Below are positions 44,501 to 50,000 of a stretch of 64,000 nt of DNA, in pieces. The notes beneath the pieces are model-generated. The model was not told the origin of the DNA and did not search any database. It saw only the letters and a program-made list of their open reading frames with translations. Positions within the stretch are counted from its first letter, which is position 1. Each line of letters opens with the position of its first letter. Made by a program: the position numbers and the translations under genes. Origin of the DNA: Diploptera punctata (Eukaryota; Arthropoda; Insecta; Blattodea; Blaberidae); contig JASPKZ010004571.1 in assembly GCA_030220185.1 (NCBI GenBank), positions 558,001 to 622,000 of the forward strand, read 5' to 3'.

Positions 44501-46396
44501 CTTCTTCTTCTTTAGTAGGCAACTATAACCTCACTGAAGTTTTGGCCTCCTCAACAATTTTTTATTGGAAAAACATTGGTCATTTAAATTTCAGAGCAAT
44601 AATCGATATATGGTTTGATGGTGGGTTGTCGCAGGCTCTCTAAACTCTGGCGCATATGCACTGTTGTTCTATAGGACTGAAAATATATCAGGTAACCTAA
44701 AGTGCTGTTTTTCTGGTTACCTGATATATTTTTAGTCCTATAGAACAACAGTGCGCATGCACCAGAGTTTAGAAAGCCTGCGATAACCCATCATCGAACC
44801 CATATTGATTAACGCTCTGAAATTTCAAATTTACCCAATCTTTCCAATAAATCCCCAAATTTATGTTGAAACCAACCATATACAATGTGATGATTGATTT
44901 CACTACATTGCCTCAATGATTTGTATAAGAATAATGTTTTTGAAGAGAAAAAGTCAAACGCCCTCAGACCGGCAGACTTGAACCTGCGGACCCTTGGTTC
45001 TCTAGACCAAGTGCTCTACCAACTGAGCTACCTGAGCAAGTACCGATCTAAACGCAAATCTTTCTCTATATACATTGTAATTCCCATCCACCAAATGCTG
45101 TGAAGCCATGCTTCTATCTTGCAAAATGGCGGCTCCTTTATTAAGAAGACATATTTGGGAATTATACATTACAGCCAGTACAGCTTTTTCCAAGTTTTTA
45201 TTAATTACAATGTATATAGAGAAAGATTTGCGTTTAGATCGGTACTTGCTCAGGTAGCTCAGTTGGTAGAGCACTTGGTCTAGAGAACCAAGGGTCCCGG
45301 GTTCAAGTCCCGGTCTGAGCATATAATTTTTCTCTTCAAATATAAAATATATTAATAATATTAAAATTACCAAATGTTTATTAAAAATGGATGTACACTT
45401 ATCACTCCCCATGCTGATCCAACCAGTGATAACCCAAACCAGCGATCAAAAAATCATAGACTAAATAATATACTCTGTGGAAAAAATAGCAGCCAGCATC
45501 ACAATATTGTCTAGCAGTGTCATAATGTTGCGATTTGCATTTTTAAATAAATACTTAAAAATTATCAAATAATGTTATAAAAATTGTTTAAAAAAGTTTA
45601 AAATATTAAAAAATGTTAGTAAATACAGAAGAATAGCTATAATTTACAACAATAAACTGAAAAATCAAGGGTAAATATAACTGCTATTCAGCCCAGGTAA
45701 CCTAAAGTGATGTTTTCAAAAGTTTCCCCCCCCCCCGTTCCCCTTATATGTGATTAAACATGTTCGCATTTGGCTATCCGCCTGCTTATTTCTTGTAGTC
45801 TTTCGAGTATTTAAAGTTTTCCCCATTATAGGTTACCAGCCTGTCAAATTCCCGTTTACCAAAGATGATTTACCACCTCAACCCTAAAGGCAAAAGAGAC
45901 CTCGGAAGACCCTTCAACCGATGGAAAGATCAGTTTTTGTAGTCGCAGAACGGGCATCATCACCCAATACTGCATTCCGAAGAAGAAGAAGAAGCATTTG
46001 GCTATAGTGGGAACGTGTGCTATCACGTTGTCCAACATGACGCTAGCAGTCACTTGTTCTCCGATCAAATATTCACGTCGTACCCGGCATAGAATAGCCA
46101 AGAACGACGTTAAATGTATTTAATACAATATAACCCAACCCATGTTTAGGTTATTGCTGCTATAAGCTGTGTCAAATCTTACCTAATCCACGGATACGCC
46201 TTATGACAAATAAACACTAGCAATTACAAAATATCAAAGCAAAACTCTGAAAATTGAAGTTCATTAAAATTTTATATAATTTACCAGTTTCAAAATTATG
46301 ACGATAGATAGTGACTGGGTCCAGTGACAACTTATATCCACTAAAATTTGCATCTAGAAGATTTCTATCTGGTCTTAATTCAATTAATGTGTTCAT
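23897..46396 (-). CDS. NUDCD1: NudC domain-containing protein 1 homologue, ten exons
   Basis: Join (minus strand, 5' to 3'): 46396-46285, 37740-37583, 36489-36312, 34126-33934, 29061-28900, 27463-27256, 26456-26312, 25414-25292, 24772-24556, 24150-23897. All have GT/AG borders and compatible phases, giving about 582 codons against roughly 583 residues in human NUDCD1. Conserved blocks include NLLDANFSGYKLSLDP, LADGAGTLHIV, STWSINKGKLEI (CS/p23-like NudC domain), ICLRHDVDGCLWQ and IYIYRQP. The family binds the COPI-adaptor/dynein-related machinery through a CS domain. Exon 3 carries an apparent one-base shift and exon 5 is weakly conserved. It is divergent from CPSF4. Confidence 0.88.
24205..24515 (+). 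pseudogene. LINE 3' fragment in NUDCD1 intron 9
   Basis: Reads MRFLRSVAGCKLLDKRS, then NVGRPKKR and a (GATGAT) tail at about 24498. Typical C-terminus of insect endonuclease-RT LINEs; antisense to the host gene and frameshifted. Confidence 0.6.
24556..24772 (-). CDS. NUDCD1: NUDCD1 exon 9
   Basis: Acceptor TTTTTCTATAG, donor CCAG/GTATGT. Encodes INLSGHQWLFNVSL, ICLRHDVDGCLWQ and FGYVQASKQQKKFCTCAP, closely following the vertebrate order. Confidence 0.92.
24945..25250. repeat. PLE fragment and a dispersed repeat
   Basis: 24950-25085 is one arm of the CATG hammerhead subfamily with inverted tail TTTTAGGAAGTTATATTTTG. 25095-25250 matches segments at 33455-33590 and 54810-55490 (TTAAAAAGGAGGAG, CATTTGGGGCATGAGTTAAA). 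Confidence 0.55.
25046..25084 (-). ncRNA. Hammerhead ribozyme, sense to NUDCD1
   Basis: CTGACGA at 25076-25082, stem II AAAACA/TGTTTT, GAAA (25055-25058), CATG, TT. Lies in the intron between exons 8 and 9 on the transcribed strand. Confidence 0.65.
25292..25414 (-). CDS. NUDCD1: NUDCD1 exon 8
   Basis: 41 codons, phase 0 at both ends. Encodes CPPAFNSEQLEDCDAM (human CNAQELEECD at the same place) and VRLEANTHAVSH. Confidence 0.88.
25640..25835. repeat. PLE arm with hammerhead
   Basis: One arm of the CATG subfamily ending in the GGATGTCGATATCGAC coding remnant of the PLE C-terminus. Confidence 0.55.
25706..25746 (-). ncRNA. Hammerhead ribozyme, sense to NUDCD1
   Basis: CTGACGA (25737-25743), stem II around AACAGAATTGTT, GAAA (25716-25719), CATG, TT. 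All core bases are intact, in the intron between exons 7 and 8. Confidence 0.68.
25857..26285 (+). repeat. Interspersed repeat joined to an inverted LINE tail
   Basis: 25857-25920 is the reverse of a LINE 3' tail (CTTCCAAGTATTAGGCC). 25921-26285 matches 49640-50055 closely (TCCCTTCGATTGGTTGCTGG, CCTAGCCCTCGGATGCCC). No ORF. Confidence 0.6.
26312..26456 (-). CDS. NUDCD1: NUDCD1 exon 7
   Basis: Starts after TTTATTTGTAG; encodes LEITLMKAEQGFIWQEFV and ends SDKE before GTATGT. Completes the CS domain. Confidence 0.92.
26505..26925 (-). pseudogene. LINE 3' end, same family as 18060-18935
   Basis: Minus strand has ETWTLTLREERRLQVFENKV, GEWRRLHNSELHGL and GRPRMRWENN, ending at a (TTAG)n-type tail (CTAACTAACTCACTGG on plus). 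Frameshifted at about 26745. Confidence 0.72.
26930..27100 (+). mobile_element. PLE 3' end fragment with hammerhead
   Basis: Ribozyme at 26950-26993, then TATATGAGGTGAG and ACCTCATAATGTTTACTTCC as the terminal hairpin and tail. Confidence 0.65.
26950..26993 (+). ncRNA. Hammerhead ribozyme
   Basis: CTGAAGA (26953-26959), stem II GGACAA with TTATCT, GAAA (26977-26980), stem III from CCGCCGCGG, TA at the cleavage site, TCA pairing upstream TGA. Confidence 0.65.
27256..27463 (-). CDS. NUDCD1: NUDCD1 exon 6 (start of CS domain)
   Basis: Encodes RQPEYTWLQTADDITIWFQL through SELSTWSINKG. Human NUDCD1 has YYWQQTEDDLTVTIRL and SSTWIIKES at the same positions. Confidence 0.93.
27682..28063. mobile_element. 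Inverted pair of tRNA-like retroposons, 11-bp duplication
   Basis: Flanked by TTGATTTTCAT (27671-27681; second copy at about 28064). It holds a minus tRNA-like core at 27705-27776 and a plus core at 27922-27993 separated by the second domain. Two 5'-truncated copies joined head to head. Confidence 0.78.
28166..28516 (-). mobile_element. tRNA-derived SINE, 10-bp duplication
   Basis: Same family as 20674-21012 in reverse. Flanked by TATAGTACTA. Complete head and tail. Confidence 0.82.
28612..28651 (+). ncRNA. Hammerhead ribozyme with CAGCTG stem III
   Basis: CTGAAGA (28615-28621), short stem II (GTTAC/GTACC; GGTAC in the upstream duplicate), GAAA (28636-28639), palindromic CAGCTG, TC. The mirror at about 28101-28130 has CAGAAGA and is damaged. 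Confidence 0.6.
28900..29061 (-). CDS. NUDCD1: Probable NUDCD1 exon 5
   Basis: 54 codons between CTAACACAG and CTTG/GTAAGC. Both borders fit the phases of exons 4 and 6, and adding it brings the protein to 582 residues. Similarity to the vertebrate segment is weak, limited to a LNVVTEARTELYTL stretch where human has LMIVSYKSLTFV. Placement rests mainly on phase, position and length. Confidence 0.65.
29365..29605. repeat. Degenerate foldback, UUGAGAA subfamily
   Basis: Resembles 17253-17503 but has single-base insertions every 10-20 bases (GTGGGAGAGGTGAGTC, GATTTTCCTACC). Core and stems are broken. Confidence 0.5.
30000..30270. repeat. Degenerate PLE foldback of the CATG subfamily
   Basis: CATCTTACCTCAAATTAATG and TCTCGAACATGTTTCC resemble the 25.7-kb arm; the core is not intact. 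Confidence 0.4.
30541..30870 (+). pseudogene. Mariner-like transposase C-terminal fragment
   Basis: Reads SPNLTPWNFFFWGH-like sequence across a frameshift, then MKNLAYMIPVEM and RQSPGMLEHV, the usual end of mariner-type DDE transposases. No terminal repeats were identified. Confidence 0.55.
31195..31325 (+). repeat. PLE 3' arm with hammerhead
   Basis: Single arm with ribozyme, TGTATGAGGTGAG and CACTCACTATTAATG; the terminal tail is missing. Confidence 0.6.
31213..31255 (+). ncRNA. Hammerhead ribozyme
   Basis: TGA stem I, CTGAAGA (31216-31222), stem II GGACA/TGTCT, GAAA (31240-31243), stem III CCGTCGG, TA, TCA. Core intact. Confidence 0.7.
31330..32035. other. No feature recognised
   Basis: AT-rich intronic sequence. 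31560-31720 shares ATTCTCTAGATAAATT and TATCTAGAGG-like blocks with 53140-53230, possibly another repeat arm. Confidence 0.35.
32040..32475 (-). mobile_element. Two tRNA-like retroposons
   Basis: One partial copy (32050-32290, with second domain AATTCCCGCACACCAAATGC) and a second palindromic one (32335-32475). The tRNA-like core of the second lies at 32367-32439 on minus. Confidence 0.68.
32367..32439 (-). tRNA. tRNA-like cloverleaf (retroposon core)
   Basis: D arm TAGCTGAGTTGG, anticodon arm with ACCTAGAAAG loop region, T arm CTGGGTTCAAGCCCC. Embedded in a hairpin retroposon. Confidence 0.4.
32631..32826. mobile_element. PLE foldback, CATG subfamily, 13-bp duplication
   Basis: Flanked by CTATGTTTATAAT at 32618-32630 and 33182-33194, the second copy displaced by another foldback inserted in it. 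The left end has the inverted tail TTTTAGGAAGTCATATTTTG. Confidence 0.75.
32729..32770 (+). ncRNA. Hammerhead ribozyme
   Basis: CTGACGA (32732-32738), stem II AAAACA-GAAT-TGTTTT, GAAA (32756-32759), CATG, TC. All core bases intact. Confidence 0.72.
32928..32971 (-). ncRNA. Hammerhead ribozyme, sense to NUDCD1
   Basis: Mirror of 33070-33113: CTGACGA at 32961-32967, GAAA at 32940-32943, TCGCGA palindrome. Confidence 0.78.
33070..33113 (+). ncRNA. Hammerhead ribozyme with TCGCGA stem III
   Basis: Stem I ATGG with TCAT, CTGACGA (33074-33080), stem II GAACAT-GACT-ATGTTT, GAAA (33098-33101), TCGCGA, TT. Confidence 0.8.
33195..33305 (+). repeat. LINE 3' tail
   Basis: GGGCCGTCCTATGAAACGC through CTTGGAAGGAAGAAGAAG, the 3' end of the LINE at 48290-49195, with its (GAA)n tail. 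Confidence 0.65.
33455..33595. repeat. Dispersed repeat copy
   Basis: Shares TGATTGGTTG and CATTTGAGGTATGAGTGAAA blocks with 25095-25250 and 55375-55490. Confidence 0.4.
33934..34126 (-). CDS. NUDCD1: NUDCD1 exon 4
   Basis: Acceptor TCTCTCAATAG, donor GAAG/GTAATT. Encodes VLFSDEVCGKERSFIVVDSR through KIEWIVLSE, matching the human MFNEELGDPFIIIHS and LEWVTIS region. Confidence 0.85.
34385..34680. mobile_element. Foldback with a consensus hammerhead in its left arm
   Basis: Arms ACCTCATATCCTTTATTCTT and mirror; the right arm ribozyme is decayed and has a (TA)n run. Ends with AACTTCATAGTGATTTTTTTCC. Confidence 0.72.
34425..34464 (-). ncRNA. Consensus hammerhead ribozyme, sense to NUDCD1
   Basis: CTA, CTGATGA (34455-34461), stem II GGAG-GTATAG-CTCC, GAAA (34436-34439), CTGCAG, TC, TAG. 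This is the closest in the window to the textbook sequence, in the intron between exons 3 and 4. Confidence 0.85.
34690..35200. other. No feature recognised
   Basis: AT-rich intronic sequence with an (ATA)n run at 35121-35140. Confidence 0.35.
35205..35757 (+). pseudogene. 5'-truncated PLE: RT tail and GIY-YIG
   Basis: Contains KYRKFTYHPWTHNKFQKIFE and the GIY-YIG start KSGIYQIKYADCDKVYIGKA with TKEHIRNVK. A one-base shift at about 35500 and a G-run insertion at about 35620 break the frame. Continues beyond the tRNA-like insertion to the ribozyme at 36026. Confidence 0.8.
35769..36001. mobile_element. tRNA-like retroposon in a PLE, 14-bp duplication
   Basis: Flanked by AACTTGAGAAAATT at 35755-35768 and 36002-36015. 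Inverted halves of the tRNA-like core joined near 35880. Splits the last PLE codons from the ribozyme. Confidence 0.85.
36026..36067 (+). ncRNA. Hammerhead ribozyme with CATATG stem III
   Basis: CTGAAGA (36029-36035), stem II GGGGCT with AGCCTT, GAAA (36053-36056), CATATG, TT. Stem II is slightly damaged compared with 54192-54233. Confidence 0.6.
36312..36489 (-). CDS. NUDCD1: NUDCD1 exon 3 with apparent frameshift
   Basis: After a strong TTCTTTATTCAG acceptor the phase-0 frame reads VLEVWEMPSSCEKTRA. The conserved frame then resumes one base out as YNTSLSFPSPELAVLADGAG, near 36420. Length is 178 bp; one base fewer would restore both frame and exit phase. Either a sequence error or a real lesion. 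Confidence 0.82.
36495..37220. other. No feature recognised (intron)
   Basis: AT-rich. 36780-37080 has moderate complexity with no conserved ORF or repeat match in the window. Confidence 0.35.
37225..37485 (+). mobile_element. PLE 3' end with hammerhead
   Basis: CAACAGAGGGAAGAAGAAGA and CCAATCGACATAACGTCAGT match the PLE at 7220-7280. Ribozyme, TATGAGG...CCTCATA hairpin and tail all present. Confidence 0.72.
37353..37397 (+). ncRNA. Hammerhead ribozyme with TCGCGA stem III
   Basis: CTGAAGA (37357-37363), stem II GAGACC/GGTCTC, GAAA (37382-37385), TCGCGA, TT. Stem I AGTA with TTCT has one mismatch. Confidence 0.75.
37583..37740 (-). CDS. NUDCD1: NUDCD1 exon 2
   Basis: Encodes IDHVLPSDEQYSFLHAKIFG, NHLYGDSW and DDVYFIDKQW; human has LRDDQYTLEHMHAFGMYNYL and DSVYYID. 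Donor AAT/GTAAGT. Confidence 0.92.
37925..38036 (+). repeat. SINE-like fragment
   Basis: AGTAGTTAAGTTCCTTGCCT and GATGAAAAAATCCAAGGAAC, mirrored at 23510-23720. Confidence 0.4.
38037..38419. repeat. Dispersed repeat, left part, split by insertion
   Basis: Matches 61810-62208 in inverse orientation. Continues after the SINE/LINE insertion at 43323-43450; the junction carries AATGCATTCCTCT on both sides. Confidence 0.7.
39196..41627 (-). pseudogene. LINE ORF2: endonuclease remnant and reverse transcriptase
   Basis: EN side (40507-41397): APWMNDSIRELMSKRDKAYR and DTLLDLIVT. RT (39441-40154): RPISILPTLSKALEHIV, QSGFRYGHSTTTALL, LLDFSKAFDTVDHDLL, VPQGSVLGPLLFSIYIND and YADDLQIY. Frame changes at about 39430, 40140 and the tRNA-like insertion at 40446-40600. 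The 5' half of the endonuclease (41400-42250) is not open. Confidence 0.82.
40446..40600 (-). mobile_element. tRNA-like retroposon in LINE ORF2, 13-bp duplication
   Basis: Flanked by ATGTCTATTTTAG at 40433-40445 and 40601-40613. A hairpin of the T-arm half (GGGTTCAAGTCCCGGTCTGA and mirror) with a one-sided tail ending TTATTATTAATTTCATACAT. Read on minus it ends in ...ATAATAAAAACAT. Confidence 0.85.
42260..42979 (-). pseudogene. LINE ORF1 (coiled coil plus RNA-binding region)
   Basis: Starts at about 42979 with MGKNTRNSNND, followed by a coiled coil (VIEDLKKTLDEKDRKIEVLE) and DIDRSHRVGVSNAERPRAII with SYRKRSEVVLSKKKL, typical of ORF1 RNA chaperones of L1/CR1-type LINEs. Frame changes at about 42665 and 42510. 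Confidence 0.7.
43323..43450. repeat. Dispersed repeat, right part
   Basis: Continues the repeat of 38037-38419; matches 61730-61830 in inverse orientation (TTATCGCTGAGAATTCTGGG). Confidence 0.65.
43460..44400. other. Intronic sequence, no gene recognised
   Basis: 43490-43570 has a short similarity to the SINE-like fragment at 23560-23600 (GAAGATTTTCAGGCT). The rest shows nothing. Confidence 0.35.
44413..45382. mobile_element. Large inverted-repeat structure with nested palindromes
   Basis: Outer arms CATTTTTAATAATTGTTTGG and TTACCAAATGTTTATTAAAA. Inside are a hairpin element (about 44455-44880; centre TAAAGTGCTGTTTTTCT) and a tRNA-like inverted pair (44930-45340). The hairpin left arm has about 80 bp of extra sequence with (TTC)n. 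Origin unclear; possibly a foldback DNA transposon entered by a retroposon. Confidence 0.55.
45248..45320 (+). tRNA. tRNA-like cloverleaf (retroposon core)
   Basis: Acceptor GCTCAGG with TCTGAGC, D arm TAGCTCAGTTGG, anticodon arm TTGGT-CTAGAGA-ACCAA (U33 present, AGA), T arm CCGGG-TTCAAGT-CCCGG. The mirror copy is at 44962-45037. The best-preserved core here, still within a hairpin retroposon. Confidence 0.5.
45855..45995 (+). repeat. LINE 3' fragment with (GAA)n tail
   Basis: Reads KRDLGRPFNRWKDQF, then AAGAAGAAGAAGAAG. Same type of tail as other LINEs here. Confidence 0.5.
46285..46396 (-). CDS. NUDCD1: NUDCD1 exon 1
   Basis: ATG at 46396; MNTLIELRPDRNLLDANFSG followed by YKLSLDPVTIYRHNFET, donor CTG/GTAAAT. 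Human has LLDPRFEGYKLSLEP. The upstream frame has only a TTG, so this ATG is preferred. Confidence 0.9.
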
Positions 46397-46918
46397 TTCT
46401 TCTGAACACCTGATACACTTAAAATATATCTTTCTATTTACTTCAAACAACAGTACTTTCAGCTTTCACATACAAACATAAACCATACACACGTATTGTG
46501 TGCTCTGTCACGGATGTAAACATACGTGTTTCTTTCCTTGTTTATTAACTTTATTTTGACAAGATGGACAACATAATTTAATAAAGCTAAAAATTCAAAA
46601 TTACTTAAAGTTATAAAATAAATAGATATTTATAGAGAATTTAATAAACTAGATTCTTTCACAACGCAAGGAATATGATTGTTATAATAATGTTTTTGTA
46701 ATATTTGTTAATTGAAATTACGATTAGCATATTTTTGTCAGATTATTGGTAGCATTAGAAGATAATTAGAAGTTATTGGTTTGGTAATACTGGTTTTAAA
46801 GATGGTGAATGTGTGTCTGTTACGATAAAGCTTTAGCCGGTAAAAATTTGTTAAAACTTTCTGTAACCTGTAAAGGAAAGTATTATTTATATTTAATCTC
46901 ACTAATTACTTATCCACA
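46397..46918. promoter_or_regulatory. Shared divergent promoter region of NUDCD1 and CPSF4
   Basis: 522 bp between the two start codons, free of recognised repeats. No TATA box was identified. 5' UTRs of both genes must lie here unless upstream exons exist. Confidence 0.55.
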
Positions 46919-47021
46919 ATGGAATTTATTGTCGCAAGTGTTGATAACATGCAATTTGAAATCGAAATTGCGTTGGCTGAGCAGTATGGAGCTTTACCGT
47001 TGCCCTTTGCAGGAATGGATA
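46919..47021 (+). CDS. CPSF4: CPSF4 exon 1
   Basis: MEFIVASVDNMQFEIEIALA then LPLPFAGMD; human starts MQEIIASVDHIKFDLEIA. Donor GATA/GTAAGT. Confidence 0.95.
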
Positions 47022-50000
47022 GTAAGTATATAACTAATTCACTGGCACTATCGAACCCGTAGTTCACGGCCGCGCGGACATTAGCTCTCCGCACATCCCT
47101 CCTGAGCTAATGTTTCCCTATATAATCCACTTCCTTCAAATCATTGTAGTTATTCTCCCACCCCATACTTGGTCTACCAACAGGGCGTTTTCCCCTCTGG
47201 TTTTCCTACAAGAAGCCCCCATGTACCTCTTTCATTCCCATTCGTGCCACATGCCCTACCCATCAGAGTGTACGAGACTTAACAGTTCCTATCATAGGCC
47301 TACCAGCTGATGTTTCCATTAAGCGCAGTGAGAAATTTTTCTACGTCCGAGGCAGACACCATGCGCATGCACCAACAGGGTTTTATTTTCAAATTATTTC
47401 CCACCATTTACAACAAATTTTACATTTTTCTAATGATTATTTGAACATTTTTTCTATGATATTTAACTATACACATAACATGAAGATGTGGCAGCGATAT
47501 TTATTTTAAAGAATATTCTATACAATAACAGTGCAGCCAACATAGGTTATGTACTTCTGAATTTGAGAACTTGCTATTTATTTTGGGCATTGTATTCTTT
47601 CACAGGTTAGAGTGCTTAAATTGCGTTAGGTTAGCTTTTTGGTTTGTTAAATAGCATGTATAATGTTGGCTACATCGCAATATTCCATAGAGTAAACCGC
47701 TTAGAAAATTTACTGTGGAAATTTTTTTTTCTAAGTCCCAGGCAGACACCACATGCATGCGCCAACAAACGCCAAGCAGAAATACTTCCTTTACCTTACT
47801 CTACTGGTCCCACATTCAATTGCAATGAATCATCATTCTAAATCCTATAGAATAAAAAATACACAATGAATGGCTTCTACCTGAAGAAGACATGAAGGAA
47901 CCCCACACAGCTATAGCATTATTTATTAAATTAATATTGAGAAGTTAAAGCTATTACTATGATATGCATTTTTTATTTTGCATTTTTTACCAATTTATAG
48001 GTCATTAAATGCCTTGCCCTACAAATGACGAGCAAAATACATGTTTTATAGTAACGTAACTACTTTTCAGTTTGAAATGTTGGCAGACAAAAAAAAATTC
48101 TAGGGATGTAGGCCTATAATACAAACAAATGCTAGGGAGATGATAAAAGCAAATGCTAGGAAGGTGATAAAAATAGTGGGATAAGCTGTCATGTCCTTCC
48201 ATACAGTTTTATTGGTCAAAAGTAGCATAATGTAGTAAAAGTGAAATAGTCATTGTAAACTATTTATTGCAACCATCCAATGATGATTAATTAAACAATA
48301 TGGAAGAAATCAAATTCATCACACTAAATAAAAATGTCAACACTGGAGTAAGACAGGGATGAGGACTTTCACCGGTGCTTTTCATTACATACATGAATAA
48401 ATTAATAAACAAATGGAGGAAAACACAAGGATATATACCCATCAATAGGAACCTCAAACTCGATGCTATTCTTTTTGCAGACAATTTAGCTCTTCTGGCA
48501 CTTTCCGAAAATGATTTGCAATGATCAATTTATAATTTACAAAAAATAGCTGCCAAATTTAATTTGGAAATATCAATTAACAAAACTAAAATTATGGCAT
48601 TTCATGGGAAGGACCCCATACAAAGTAAAATCTGTCTCCAGAATAAAATTTTAGAGAGATCTAATCAATTTAAATATCTTGGATATTATCTCTCTATCTG
48701 GGATGAAAAGGATATCCCTGAAAAAATTACTAGTTATAATAAAAGTTTGGGAATTATTAATCAAGTTATGAAACCATCCCTTGTACAAAAAAAAACACCA
48801 GATTACGTTTATATAACACTTTGGCTAGACCAGTGTTGACCTATGGTAGTGAAGCATGGACACTAAAAAGACAACATGAAAGCAGAATAACAGCTTGTGA
48901 AATGAGATTCATGCGCAGAACAGCGGGTTACACCAGATGGGATCGGAAAACGAACACCAGTATCTTAAAAGAATTGAAGACTTGCCAATTTTGGAATATA
49001 TTAAACAGTACCAACTAAATTGGAAACACCATCTAGGAAGAATGAGTTCAAATCGGATCCCCAAAGCTGTTTATAATTATATACCAAGAGGATGAAGATC
49101 ACTGGGCCGTCCTATGAAACGCTGGAGGGAAAATTTTGTATAGGATCGTAACAGGCCTTGGCCTAATACCTGGAAGGAAGGAAGAAGAAGAAGAAATAAA
49201 AATGTACACTATGGATACCATCGTCATCAGGAACGAGACAGCCGACTAGCTGGCAAGGAAATGAACAAATATCCTCCTTTGCATCTTAGTACTCAGCCTT
49301 TCAGTGGGGGTGGCTACAAATATAAGAAATAGAGTGGGACAATGTTTCTAGAAAAGTCTGGAGGAACAAATTAAGGACAAACCCTGGAAAGATGCACTCA
49401 AATCCTCTCTCTCTGAATGGACCAGAAGAGAAACTCTTCCAAATTTCTGCACAACGATAGGTCATGTCTACTTAGCCATCTCTACTGTGTACGTGTACTA
49501 CTCAGCCTCCATTACATGCTCTGGGATGTTTATTGGGAGGCCAGGGAAAAATGCAACAAAACTGATATTACAGACACTATACCTCCTTCATAGTTTCAAT
49601 ACAAATATATATATATATATATATATATTGTATTTTGTTCTTCCGGGAAATTCTCGTATAAGACTTGAAAGCAGTCCCTTCGATTGGTTGCTGGCCAAAG
49701 GGAGGCAAGACCAGTGATGGGGCTGCCATCTTATAGCCTCTGGTCAGGCTTTTCTGGAGAAGAAAAGAAAATAAAGAAAAGAAGAAATGAAAGAAAGGAA
49801 AGACTCCCTAGCCCTCGGATGCCCTAATAGCATCGGGGTCGAAAAAACAAGAGTTAACCAAGAGAGGTTAGATAGTAAAGTTAAAAGAGTCTGGTATAAG
49901 TAAGTGGAAGAAAGGAAGAAATACCAGATCGGTTAAAGATAAAAGTAAGGAGCAAAACACAAGTAAGTGGATGCAATGTTTTGCTCAGCTTGGACACCTT

